Source of the DNA: Diplonema japonicum
Lineage: Eukaryota > Euglenozoa > Diplonemea > Diplonemida > Diplonemidae
Reading direction: 5' to 3'
NCBI GenBank assembly: GCA_964019335.1
Contig: OZ025728.1
Span: 372,001 to 436,000, forward strand
Length of the DNA stretch: 64,000 nt
How positions within the stretch are numbered: the first letter of the stretch is position 1; the number at the start of each line of letters is the position of its first letter. The notes below the pieces were generated by a model, which ran no database searches, was not told the origin of the DNA, and saw only the letters and a program-made list of their open reading frames with translations. Below, piece after piece: positions 1 through 10,839 of this stretch. Made by a program: the position numbers and the translations under genes.

Positions 1-223
1 CTCCCTAGCAGCGTTGGCAAGCGGGCCGCCCTTAAGGGACGCCGTGTAGGCCCTCGTCAGTGCCACGAAGAGCACCTTCACACCACCTGTCTTCACCAGC
101 ATGTGCTCGGTGTCGCTCCTGCACAGCGAGATGATAAGCTCAACAGCCGCACTCACAACAGGCAGGGAGTACTTGAACTCTGTCTTCCCTGCGCACAGGG
201 CGGTGAACAGCTGTGGTGTGGTT

Positions 224-258
<35 letters not shown>

Positions 259-661
259 CTTTCTCTTTTTCTTCTTTTTCTCTCTTCATTCATACATGAA
301 TGTTTCTCAGCAGCTCTTGCTTGTTGGCGGCTGCTGCCTGCAGGCTCCTCATCTTCTGCAGGCTCCTCACAAGTGCTTGGTCGTCCACCTCACTGCTGTT
401 CACCAGTTTGTTGAATTCTTTAAGCTCCTGCAGATAAGGATTGTTTTTTTTTTCTTTTTCTTTTTCTTTTCCCCCCTTCTTTTTCGAATTCCACACATTT
501 TGCGCTGCCTTCGTTTCGGGCCTGGACATCTTCTCCCACAGGTACGATCCCACATAGCAAGCTCCCAGCGCAGTCATTCCTAGTTTGGTTTTTTTTTTTT
601 TTTTTTTTTTCTTTTTTCCCTTCATACCGCCGGTCACAACATTGCTTCTAACTGATGTCAT
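1..661 (-). CDS. ARM/HEAT-like helical protein, N-terminal part (three exons, 3' end beyond window)
   Basis: Exons 661-628, 579-296 and 210-1 join in frame through introns 627-580 (48 nt, GTATGAAGGG...CTAG) and 295-211 (85 nt, GTATGAATG...CACAG). The product begins MTSVRSNVVTGG-MTALGACYVG. The last exon reads as paired amphipathic helices (LFTALCAGKTEFKYSLPVVS, then VELIISLCRS and GGVKVLFVALTRAY), which resembles armadillo/HEAT repeats. The Lys-rich stretch in exon 2 (about 480-440) looks like intron sequence and could be removed as a further in-frame intron starting GTGTGG and ending CTGCAG. Function is unknown. The ARM-like reading is an inference from helix pattern only. The open-ended third exon shows the gene continues to the left. 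Confidence 0.6.
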
Positions 662-782
662 CTTTTTTTTTTCTTCTCCTGTTCGGGGTTTTTTTTTCTT
701 CCCCTCCCCGCCTTTACTCGCAACATACAAATAAAAAATAAAAAGAAATAACAACCATAACGTAGTAACAAAAAAAAAAAGG

Positions 783-822
783 TGTCTTTGAAGGGAACCT
801 GCAGTATGTGACAGGATCGCCT
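783..822. repeat. 40-nt element downstream of a stop codon, copy 1
   Basis: The 40 bases here are identical to 1954-1993. On the minus strand each copy lies 75-79 nt past the stop codon of the gene before it. No open frame is obvious. It may be a shared 3' UTR element, a processing signal or a small duplication. Confidence 0.7.
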
Positions 823-896
823 TTAAAAAAAACGTGTAATGTAATAGAACAAACGGTTCGGTGTCCCCCCCCCCCCCCCCCCCCCCCTTCTTCCCT

Positions 897-1211
897 TCAG
901 CGTGGTGCTGCTGGTGATGACGCAGCGGCAAGTGGTTGCTGTGGCAAAGGGGGCAGGGTCTGTGCCTGCAACCGTATCTGCTGCTCTCTTGCTGCCGCAC
1001 GCTGCTGGACTAGCATTGCATGGTCCTTGAGCATCTTCCCGTCCCATCTGAATTTACCATCAAACAATTTAAGCATCGGCTGATACTTTCCACTCCCCTT
1101 CATGTGGAGAACACCGCCACGCATTTCGTAAACCCCCGCATGCCCAACATGAACTTCCCCTAAACCTACCGAGGGGATGTGGTGCTTGCCTACGTGGACC
1201 CGGCTGCTCAT
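897..1211 (-). CDS. hypothetical protein, 104 aa
   Basis: Single-exon frame starting MSSRVHVGKHHIPSVG and ending ASSPAAPR. I do not recognise the family. The N-terminal half is Gly/His-rich with a repeated xVHVG motif. The C-terminal half is Gln/Ala/Pro-rich and probably disordered. The ATG follows a pyrimidine-rich stretch and an AG about 4 nt upstream, which could be the 3' splice site of a 5' UTR intron. The frame extends upstream of this ATG only through low-complexity sequence, so I chose the ATG at 1211. Confidence 0.5.
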   Translation of the reverse strand: MSSRVHVGKHHIPSVGLGEVHVGHAGVYEMRGGVLHMKGSGKYQPMLKLFDGKFRWDGKMLKDHAMLVQQRAAAREQQIRLQAQTLPPLPQQPLAAASSPAAPR

Positions 1212-1953
1212 TTGCCTGAGAATATGATTATTCAGAATCAAGGAAAGAAAGAGAATAAACAAAAAAAGCCCTTTTTTTTTATATTTAGACAACTGGAAAA
1301 GGGGGTAAGAAAGGAGGGGGAGGGGGGACGGGGGGGTATATTGTGAACAAATAAATAAACCTTGCCCAAACACAGGAATTTTTCCCCCCAAAAAAAAATC
1401 CGAATTTCAAATCTTCTTAAGGCCCCCCATGAAGAATTTTTTAGATAAAACGGAAATTTTTTTCTGCCCCCTTACTCATAGGGGGGGGGGGGGGCTTTTT
1501 CATTTCATCCACGGCTCGGTTCTTATTCTTCACAATAAAAATTAGCATTATTTTTACCCAATAGAAAAGCTGTCTAATTTCGGGGGGGGGGGGGGGGGGG
1601 GGCATTTTTCTGAGCCCTCGGCCTCAAAAATCCCCCTCGGAGCTCTCTCTCTCTCTCTCTCTCTCCCCCCCCCAGGAAACAAACGCTTTTTATTAGGTAT
1701 TTATATACCATTATTATTTTGTTGTTTTGTTCAATTTGAAGAAAAAAAATCTTAATGAAAAGAGTCTTTAAGTGATGGGGGGGGGGGGGGGGTTTCTTCT
1801 CCCCCCCCCCTCCCCATTCTTTCTAGTAAGGGGTGTTGTTATTGGCAGAGAAATGCTTACAAAAAAAAAAACGATAATAAAGTCTAGAAGAAAAAAGAAG
1901 GGGGGAAAGAAAAGTACATTCTATCGTATAATAAATCTAAACACAAAAAAAGA
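1212..1953. other. homopolymer-rich spacer
   Basis: No supported gene. It holds runs of G near 1482, 1583 and 1778, runs of C near 1666 and 1801, poly-T and poly-A tracts, and a CT microsatellite near 1646-1664. Confidence 0.7.
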
Positions 1954-1993
1954 TGTCTTTGAAGGGAACCTGCAGTATGTGACAGGATCGCCT
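1954..1993. repeat. 40-nt element downstream of a stop codon, copy 2
   Basis: Identical to 783-822. It lies 79 nt past the stop of the long coiled-coil gene on the minus strand. An AAATCTAA(A/G)CACAAAAAAAGA motif also occurs on each side of it. Confidence 0.7.
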
Positions 1994-2071
1994 AGTAAAT
2001 CTAAGCACAAAAAAAGAGGGAGGGAGGGGAAATCTCAACTTCTTTCTTTTTTTTTTTTTTCTTTTTTGTAT

Positions 2072-5000
2072 TCACCACTTTCTAGGGACAGCGCTCCTTA
2101 AGGGGGTCTTCTTAAGGCTTTTGAGTTTCTCTTCCGCAATCTTCGAAGTTCGTTCCATCTCTTTCACGCGTGCCCTGGTCTGCTCCTCCATAAGCTGCGT
2201 GCCCTCGACGGTGTCTTGTAAGAGTTTTAAACGTCTGTTTTTCCAGCCGATTTCGAGCTTCTGCTTGCTGAGCTCCTCCTCGAGGGCACGGACTTCTTGC
2301 TGGCAGTGCTCGGCTTCTTGTTTAGCCTCGTCGAGCTTTGCTAGGCAATCGTCGAGTTGAAACTTTCCGTTGTGATGTGCTACTGCTGCTGCTTGCATGC
2401 CTTCTACAACCTGCTTTACAGCGCACACACTTTCGTTCAGAGAGGGTGAGTAGCCTACTATAGATGATAAGGTGTGCAGTGCTATGTTTACTTCAGAGTC
2501 CCTCTGGCGGTTGGCACACGCTGCCACCAGAGCGTCCCAGTACTTCCTTGTCATCATCTGTTGTGTGAAGTTGTGCAGATCCTTCATGACCGTCCATGCC
2601 CTTTGCTGTCTTGTGTTCTTTTTATTCTCCTTCATTTCCTTCACCGCCACCATTGCTGCGTCTGCCTCTTGCTTTGCCAGTTTCAGCCTCCCCTCAACTC
2701 CTATCTGTTCGCTTCTCAGGGCCACGATGTGTTTACCTTCTAAGTCCTTTGCCAGCCCCTTCCATTCCTGTTTCATTTTCTCGTGCTCGGCCTCCAGTGC
2801 TTTGCACTTTGCGGTATGCTGTTCCTCGAGTATTCTGAGCTTTCCTTCTTGTTCCAGTAATAGCAGCTTTTTCTGTTCCTCCAGTAGTTTTCCAGTTTGT
2901 TCCTCCTTTATGTCGGAGAGTTGAGCCTTGAATTGTATCTCTTGTTCCCTCCGTTCTGCCTCCTTCCTTGCGCCCTCCAGTGCCTGCTCGTAGCTTCGTT
3001 GCTGCTCGTGCATCGCGTTGTTCAGTTCTGTTGTCTGTTTGTCATGTTGCTGCCTCAGTGTCGCCCTTTGGTTTGCGAAGTCCTCTTGCAGGTTTTGTAC
3101 CAATTGGACGTGGCCTTCTTGCATCCTCTGGTTTGCCGCGCTCTGTTCTCTTAACTGTGCTGTGAGGGACGCCCTTTCCTGCTCGAGCTGGTTGCTGAGT
3201 GTTACCTCTGTCTTCCTGGCGCTGTCCTGCAGTTTTGTGACCTCCTCGTTGCGGTTCCGTCTCACGACCCTTTCCTTGCTGTATGTTTGCCATTTCATGA
3301 AGAACCTCTCCAGGACGGTTGCGTGTGTGCTCCTTGCCTTGTCCATGCTCTGCACTGCCCGCTGTGCTCTGCAGTTAGCCAGTTTTTTCGAGTTGTGGTG
3401 GTCGTTCTTCTTCGCGACAGTCAGGTCGAGAGTGAGTCGTGCTACTTTGTCCTCGTGCAACCATCGCACCCAAGCAACGCACGCGCCGGATATTAACGCC
3501 GTCTCGGTCTTACTCTGCAGTGCTTGTGCGATCTTCATCTTCAGCTTGCGCATTTTTTGCAGCTTTACGTTCGCCTTTAGAAGTTCGAAATATCTTCCTC
3601 TCAGTAGCTCTGTTTGGTTGAACAAGTTGAACACCTTGTTGAAGGCTTGCCCGCGCTTCTCCCTGCTGTTTGAGCCCTGCTTCATCTTCAGCACGAGGTT
3701 GCTGTAGTTGTTCTTTGCCTTCGTCGTAGCTTCAGTGGCTTCATCTAGGTCACTTTGCAGCGTGGCGTTGGCCTCTGCTAGTTCCGCCCGCTCATGCTTG
3801 ATCGCCTCCAACTGCCTGCCCCTATCCTCGCACACTTGCTGCACTTTAGGCAGCCTCTCAGCCAAAGGCTTCAGCTCCAGGTTCTCCAGCGTGAGGTCCG
3901 TGATCTCAGTTCTGCAACTATCCAGGTCTTCCGATAGCTTGGCCATTCTCTTCTCCAGGAGGGGTACTTTGCCAGCCACCGCCTGAACCTCAGTGTGTTG
4001 TTCCTTAAGTTGTTCCAGTTCGGTTTCTTGTTGCGCGTGTTTCGCTGTTAGCTGCTGGTGCTCAGTCTCCACTATCTTAAGACGCGCAGCTTTCGGCTCC
4101 AACATTTGCACTTTTGAGTTTGCTTCTTGAAGCTTTGTCTTGCACTCGGACAGGGCACTCCGCTCAGTATCCAGCTCCTTTTCAACAACAGGGAGACGTT
4201 CGGCCTTGGGCCTCAGAGTAGCCAGCTCACCATTTGCTTTCTCAAGGACAGAAGCAGTCTTGTCTAGGTCGGCTTCAGCAGCGATCAAACGCTCCGCCTT
4301 CGGCCTCAACTCCGCAAGCTCTTCACTTGCTGTCTCAACGTCAGCGGTGGTCTTAGCAAGCTCACTCTTGACCTTCGCAAGTTCCTCCTCTACCATAGGG
4401 AGGCGCGTGGCCTTCGGTCGTGCGTCGGTGAGCTCCGTGTTCGCTTTGTCGAGAGTTGCAACGGTATTGGTGAGCTCTTCCTCTACTAGAGTAAGGCGGT
4501 CGGCCTTGGGTTCTGCGAGGGCAAGCTTCTCGCGAGTTTCTAGCAACCCAGCAGTTGCCTCCTTCAACTCGCTCTGAGCCTCGTCGAGACTAGTGGTAAC
4601 TATGTGCAGCTGCTGCGTGGTGTCTTTCAACTGTTCCTCGACTGCAGGTAGCAGGCTGGCTTTGGGTTCCACCTCGCTCAAGGTAGCTGACAGCTCCTTA
4701 GTAACTAGCTCGAGACGCTTCACTTCCTCATCCAGCTGCTGCTTCTCCTGCTCGACGGTTTCAAGCTGATTCGCCTTGGGGCTGAGTTCCTCAACTAGCG
4801 CCATGAGCTCCTCTGCTCGTGTTCTTGTGTTGGCCAGCTCGTCCTCCGCAATAACTAGCCTTTCCAGTTTAGGGTGGGCCTCCGTCATGTCAGTGCGCAG
4901 TGCAGCGAGGTCCTCTTCCGCTTGATTCAGCTTGGATTCGGTTTCCTTCGTTGCCTCGAGCTTTTCATTTAACGCTTGCAGCTCTTCTTCCAAGACGGCT

Positions 5001-7684
5001 ATTTGTTTCCCAAGCTTCTCCGTTTCTTCAAGCCTGTTGCTCTCGATCATGTCGATGGTGGCCTGCAACCTTTGCGTCGTGGCGGTGATGGCATCCTGTT
5101 GGTGTTCTTAAACTGTGTTTGAACATCGAATACCTCGTTCTGCTTTACGAGAAGCTCCTTTGCCGCCTTGAGCCTGTCCATTTCAAGAAGCTGTTCTTGT
5201 TGCGAAAGCCTCGTTTCCCTCATTAGAAGCGACTCCTTCCGCTTGAGCTGCTCAACAGCGTCATCTGTATTGCGGTGTTGCAGTGCGGTGTGCGTACCTT
5301 GCTTCCTTCTTATTATGGACTCCTGCCTCTTTATTCGGTACTCTTCTTCAGTGACATGCTTTTCAAGTTGTTCGCTCATGTCGGTTTCTACTCTTTTAAG
5401 CTGGCTGTTCCAGTACACCTGTGTTGTTGTGTGTTGTCTGCACTAGGCTGCATTACCTGATCCTGAATATGCTTCCAGGCATCTAACAGCCCCTTCCAGT
5501 CAAGCAACTCCGTGTTTTCTATGAGCATCCTCTCGCTTTCGTCTAGTGAGGTGATCTGCTTCTTCTCAAGGTTGTGCACCTCATCGGTACGCTTGATGAG
5601 TTTCATTTTCAGTTCCTGGCACTCTGTAAACAACCCGCTGGAGTCTTTGGCCGCCTGGCTCATCTTTTCTTCGGCCCAGTTCTGTAACTCGGACACTTGC
5701 TGGTTTTTCTGCGCCAAAACCTCTCTCAGGGTTTTGGTTTCGTTCTCCACATTCTCGGCCCCGGCCGCCTTCACGCTGACGACCTCTTCTTCAAGTGCTT
5801 TGATCTTGTCGATCAGCTCCTGCTTCTTCTTCTCGATGGTCTGCGTCATGCGTTCCGTGTCGGCTGCTGCCTGTGTGCGTAGATTGTTGGCCTGTGTCGT
5901 CGCAGTGTCGGCTGCGGCGAGGGCGGCTTCTTGCTTGTCCCATGCGGCTCTCTGTAGTGGTGTTGTGGTTGTGGTGCATGTCATACCAGGTCCATGTCGA
6001 AGTGTTGGATCTTATCATCGACAATCTTGTCGGAGGTACGCATCCGTGCCCACAAGCGCCACGCCATGTACTTCCTGTTGTGCGTGTCTTGTTGTTGTGT
6101 TGCATACCAATTCAGCACGTTGCCCGTGGCATGGCGGGACAGCACATCTGCCGTGCGCTGGCGCAGTAAACGGTACTTGCGCTTCATCGTCTCCAGCGAC
6201 GTGGTGCGCTCCACCTCAGCACGCTGCAGCTCCGACTCCCTCGAAGACTCGTGCATTTGAATGTCGGTCATTTCATTCCGCATAGCGTGCAGGGTGTTGT
6301 CCCTGTCCGTGATGGTGCTCTCTAAGTGCGTCACTTGCTTCTTTAAATCAGCGATAAGCTCCTCGTTGCACTCCACACGTGCTAGGAGCATCAGGCTTTT
6401 GTTCTCTGCTAACTTGTTGGCTTGCTTCTGGTGATCGATCTCCTGTTGTTTCTCAGAGATTAGATCTGCACCCGCAACCTGCGCTGCTTGCATGGACTTC
6501 CTTGTCTCGATAACTAGATCGTTGAGCTGCTCCAACTCCTCGTCTTTCTTCTCCATCATAGTCATCAGCTGTTTTCTGTCCCTGTCTAGCTGCAGGTTGT
6601 TCTCCTTGCTTGTCCTGAGTGCTTCTTCACACACAGCCAGCACGTTCGCCGTCTTCACCTCGTTCTCCTTGCTCATGGCAACGTCTTCCTCAAGTCCTTC
6701 GATCTTCTGTTTCAGGTTTTCTTGGTCGCGGATGGCCTCCTCTAATGTCAGTTCGTTGTTTCTGTCGAGGCCTCTCATCACGTTGTCCAGCTGCTTCTTC
6801 AGCACTTCGATGTCGTTTAGAAGGATTTCGCGCTGCTGCTCACCTTCGCGCAAGGTGTGCATTCTAAACTTCAGTTCCTGGTGCTGGTACTGGTAGGCTT
6901 CATAGAGGTCCTGAGCAACGGAGATCGGCACCAGCTCGTGGCCCAGCTTCTTGAAGCCAGCGACCTCCTTGATGAGGGCTTCAACACGCTCGTCGACGTC
7001 ACTTATGTCACGGACTTCATTCTTCGCAGGGACGGCGAAGGGTTGTGTCTTTGCCTCTTCCGTGACGGGGTTGATGGCGAGAGGCGCAGCAGCAAGGGGC
7101 GCGGAGGTGGGTGTGTTGCTGAAGCCGGCTGCTGCAGCCATGCCCGTCTGCGTGGGATGGGGCGGGGGCGGGGGCGCCTCGGAGATGGACGGCCGGTGGT
7201 CTGCTTCCCGCATGCTAGCAAAGGACATCCCAGGCCCCGTGTGCGTGCTATACACCCTGGGGCGGAGGCCCACAGAGGTTTGCTTCTCCCAGGCAGCCTC
7301 CTCCTGCTGGAGTTCTTGCATCACACGGGTTTCCGCGTCCACGTTGTTAAAGCTAATGACACCTGTTTTCTTACTACGCACTGGCGTCACATGTCTGTGT
7401 GTAGGACTCGGGCCCCCTATAGGTGAGCCTGACTGGTTGGGAGGTGCTGCTAAGGGCTTCCTGAAGAGCACAGACGTAGGGTTGCTGATGCTGTTGAGCC
7501 GCTCTAACATGTCCTTCTCGTCGATGGCGCTTCCAGCTCTTCCGTTACGCACGCTGCCTGTCTCGCTGGCTTCGGAATAGTTGCTGCTCACCGGCTGGAT
7601 TAGTCCTAATGGGAGCTTTTCCAAAGCATCCTCAGTAACGTAGGGGTTGTACCCACTGCTGAGGTAGCCTGTCTGCGTGTTCAT
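2072..7684 (-). CDS. long coiled-coil protein, about 1833 aa, four exons
   Basis: Exons 7684-5987, 5951-5457, 5418-5134 and 5095-2072 join in phase 0 through introns of 35, 38 and 38 nt (donors GTATGACATG, GTAATGCAGC and GTATTCGATG; all end CAG). The start is the ATG of MNTQTGYLSSGYNPYV; upstream in-frame codons include only GTG. The first ~250 residues are Ser/Pro-rich and probably disordered. Almost all the rest is heptad-repeat coiled coil. Within the long last exon a unit of about 35 residues recurs (LxPKAxRLxxVExEL and variants), indicating internal duplication. A stretch near the middle (FNKVFNLFNQ...FELLKANVKLQKMRKLK) breaks the heptads. Such proteins usually serve as cytoskeletal, basal-body or Golgi scaffolds, but nothing here identifies which. 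Confidence 0.85.
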
Positions 7685-8218
7685 GTGGAGAAGATCAGCC
7701 CCCTCCACGCCCCCTCCCCTCCTGCTTGGAATGGTTCGACTCTTTGTTTATATTATTCATAGTTTCTAAAAACTGTTCACTTTTCAAAGTATGGGAACCA
7801 AAAGAGATGAAAAAAAAGGGGGGGGGAGGGCGGTGGAGTGTGGCGAACGAAAGGAAAGAAATGGATTGTTCCTTTTTCTTATTTTCTTTTTTTTTTTGTA
7901 TTATCCATCCCCCCTTTTTTTTTTCTTTTTCGTTTCCTTTCCTTGGTTCCTTCTATGTACTCATACTTTGCAACCTAAAAATTTTAGGATTCTTTAGAAC
8001 TTCTTAGGATTCGTTTTCACAGGGTTTTGTAAATGAAAAAAGCCGGAAGAGGGGGGGGGGGGGGGGTCCGTAACTTCACCTTGACTTGGAAAATAAAGTA
8101 AACAATCCTTTATAAAAAAAAAAGCCTCAAAAATCAAAAAAAAAAATTTTTTTTTGGCCAAAATCCTAAAATTCTAAAAAGTAGCCCTAAAAACTTTTAT
8201 TGTTGCAAAGTACTCCAG

Positions 8219-8258
<40 letters not shown>

Positions 8259-8323
8259 GATCAGATCTTTCATTTCAATTGTTAGAGGTCGAACCTTCAT
8301 CAACTAATCATGCAATCCATATC
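7685..8323. other. homopolymer-rich spacer
   Basis: Between two minus-strand genes. It contains poly-G (8051-8066), poly-A (8220-8251) and poly-T runs and no supportable exon. Confidence 0.65.
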
Positions 8324-8920
8324 TCATCGTTTGTTACCTCCACGCACTATGTTCCAGGTGTCAGAGGAGGATGTAGAAGCGACCGAGTGGTCAGTTGGGA
8401 CGAAGTGCAGAGACACTGCCGAGGGCTCTCTCTGGAGAGGCTCGAGCTGAGTAGGGGAACTGGAGGTGTGTGTAAGGTGGTCCAAAGTGTCCATTGTCAG
8501 ACTCCCATCGAAGGTAGGCTCATTGACAGACTGGGTCTGCTGAAGGAGGGAACTTGATGATGGCTCACGCTTAGGAGGTGGTGAGGGGAGGGTGTTCTCG
8601 AACTCCGCTTTTCTCTTAGAATATACAGACTCGAGCTCACTGAGAACCCCTCCGTCTTCGGCTTGAGTTCCTACCTCTTCCTCCTCTTCTTCTTCCTCTT
8701 CTTCTTCTTCTTCCTCTTCTCCTGCCATTTCTTCCATATATCGTTTTCGTTCCTCCTTCTCTTCCTGCCGTTGTTCTACCCTTTTATCTGCCAGCCACCA
8801 CAACCTCACACCCAACCCTATAATAAAGCCCCCAAGGAGCATTACAACCCCCACCCACATGACAGTCACGGTCTCCCATAACCGCACCTCGTACTCAGGC
8901 GAAGTTACGGGATCGCTCAT
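8324..8920 (-). CDS. single-pass membrane protein with acidic Glu-rich cytosolic tail, 198 aa
   Basis: Starts MSDPVTSPEYEVRLWE and has one hydrophobic helix at about residues 18-42 (VTVMWVGVVMLLGGFIIGLG). This is followed by a charged region with a run of about 16 Glu (residues ~70-85) and a Ser/Thr/Pro-rich tail. A single N-terminal helix without a cleavable signal suggests a type II or tail-exposed membrane protein. The poly-Glu run is encoded by mixed GAA/GAG codons, so it is not a simple homopolymer artefact. I recognise no family. Confidence 0.6.
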   Translation of the reverse strand: MSDPVTSPEYEVRLWETVTVMWVGVVMLLGGFIIGLGVRLWWLADKRVEQRQEEKEERKRYMEEMAGEEEEEEEEEEEEEEEVGTQAEDGGVLSELESVYSKRKAEFENTLPSPPPKREPSSSSLLQQTQSVNEPTFDGSLTMDTLDHLTHTSSSPTQLEPLQREPSAVSLHFVPTDHSVASTSSSDTWNIVRGGNKR

Positions 8921-8956
<36 letters not shown>

Positions 8957-9541
8957 GAATTCTCCTTTTTTTTCCTTCCCCACCCCCCTCCTCCAATGGC
9001 TGTTTTTTTGTTGTGATTTGAATTTTTTCTTCTTTTTTTTTTCCCTTGCTTTTTGCCGTCATTAATAATTTTTCAAAAAAAAAAAAGAATAATAATAATA
9101 TAAAAGGCACGAAGCTTTTTGTTTTTCTTTCTTTTTTAATCAGGAAGGAAGGGGGGGGGGAAAGAAGGAATAAAATAAGGGAAGAAGAAGGGGGGAGGGA
9201 GAGAAAGGAGAGACATTAGAGGACACGAGGCATCGGTTCACAACAGGGAGTGGGGAGGTGGGGGGTCCTCCTCTTTTTTTTCTTTTTCGCGTGTAAATTA
9301 GATGGGGGAGAAAAAAAAACATGATTTCTGTAAATGAAAAGTTTTTTTCTAAGGTTTCTTTTTTTTATATAAAAAAGCAAATGGTCTTCACCCCCCCCCC
9401 CCCCCCCCCTCTTCCATTTGTTCTTCTTTTTTTTTCTTCTTCTTATTCAAATGCAATATGGTTTAAAAAAAAAAAGAGAAAAAAAAGAGAATGATTATAA
9501 ATTTGTAACACTTTGTGCTGGGTAAAAGAAACTTTATCATT

Positions 9542-9572
<31 letters not shown>

Positions 9573-9590
9573 CTTCTCTTTTTTTTTTCC
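8921..9590. other. homopolymer-rich spacer
   Basis: Poly-T tracts at 8923-8950 and 9542-9572, a poly-C run at 9391-9409 and mixed purine stretches. Open frames here are low-complexity only. Confidence 0.6.
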
Positions 9591-10193
9591 TTATCTGACG
9601 AACCTTGAACCAATGCAGTTTGACAAGATGGTGTTGTGGGGAGGAGGAAGGAGGTCCCAACTTACCGTGTTCCGTGAGGGGGACACGGCATCTGAAGTGT
9701 CGGTTTGCCACGAAGTTGTAGAAGACTCTGAACACACGTCCCAATCGATGACCGAGCGCTGCACACTGCAACGGGGAGTCACCGTGACCTTAAGGTCCTG
9801 CCACATTTCTGATTCTTGCAGGGTGAGCCGGAGTCTGGATGCTATTTCAGAACGGAGCAAGACAGATGCCTCCAAGGCCAGACAGGCCTCGCGTTGTGCG
9901 TACAGCATCTCTTTTAGGATAAGTACCTTTCTTGTTTCTTCCATTCCCTGCCCAAGAGCCATTTTTTGTTCGAGAGCCCAGAGATCGCAGTCTCTGCCGA
10001 TCACCTCCATCTTCAATTTTTCTATTTCTTTTTCCTTCTCAAGCTTCCAGTTCCCGTCCTCGTCGCCCGACATGCAGTCCTTGAACTGTATTTCCTCTTC
10101 TTGGCTCGACTGTCCCTCCGTGCTGCCGTCCACCTCCTCTCGGTAGCAGCTTGAGTCATCGTCACTCAGGCAGGCCAGGTGGCGGATTTCCAT
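9591..10193 (-). CDS. hypothetical protein, 200 aa, central short coiled coil
   Basis: The frame starts MEIRHLACLSDDDSSCYREE directly after a poly-A/T tract. An acidic N-terminus is followed by a charged helical stretch at about residues 50-125 (KLEKEKEIEKLKMEV... and ...LEASVLLRSEIASRLR) consistent with a coiled coil, then a Ser/Thr-rich tail ending NCIGSRFVR. Codon use is like that of its neighbours and the frame is uninterrupted. No family is recognised. The ATG at 10193 is preferred because upstream codons are low-complexity. Confidence 0.55.
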   Translation of the reverse strand: MEIRHLACLSDDDSSCYREEVDGSTEGQSSQEEEIQFKDCMSGDEDGNWKLEKEKEIEKLKMEVIGRDCDLWALEQKMALGQGMEETRKVLILKEMLYAQREACLALEASVLLRSEIASRLRLTLQESEMWQDLKVTVTPRCSVQRSVIDWDVCSESSTTSWQTDTSDAVSPSRNTVSWDLLPPPHNTILSNCIGSRFVR

Positions 10194-10839
10194 TTTTTTT
10201 TTTTTAATGTGTAATTCTTTTGTTTTTGTTTTTGTTTTTGCACGAATAGAAATGGGTAAAAAAAAGAAAAAGAAACGAGAAGAAAAAAAACAGGGGGGGG
10301 GGCAAAAAAAATTCAGTAGAAAACCATGTACGTTACTCATTCCACGCGTGACCCTTATTTCCCACTGCTCTGTACGATGTACGACTCATTTTCAACAACC
10401 GGTTTCTTGTCTTGGTCGCGGTTTTAACAAAAGATTTTTGCTCAGAAGAAAAAAAAAAAGAAGAAGAAGAAGAAGAAAAACAGTGTCCAGAAAGGGGAGG
10501 GAAATCTTTTTTTCTTCTTTTCTTCTGAAACTGAGCAAAAGGGGGACCATGACAAACAAAAAAAAAAAAAAAAAAAAAAAAAAAAGAAACCAATTATTGC
10601 TGCGAAGAGGGAGGGCTAGGGATAATACCTTACCGTTTTTTTTTTTTTTTTTTTTTTCCCTCAATTTTTTTCTCTTTTTATTATCCAATGAGGACATTGC
10701 GAGGCTGTTCTTTGTGAAGCAAGAGCAAATACAAATTGGAAAAAAAAAGGGGGGGAGATAAAACAAACAATAAAACAAAAACAAAAATAGACGTTTGAAT
10801 GGAAAAAAAAAAGGGGGGGGGAAACACAAGCGCCCCTCC
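10194..10839. other. homopolymer-rich spacer
   Basis: Long A, T and G runs, for example poly-A 10558-10585 and poly-T 10638-10657. Frames across it encode only Lys/Arg or Phe runs. Confidence 0.6.

Noticed and set aside
5952-5986. Frame changes in the coiled-coil gene as sequencing errors
   Set aside because: All three are exactly bounded by GT and AG, keep phase 0 and have lengths of 35, 38 and 38 nt, so introns explain them better.
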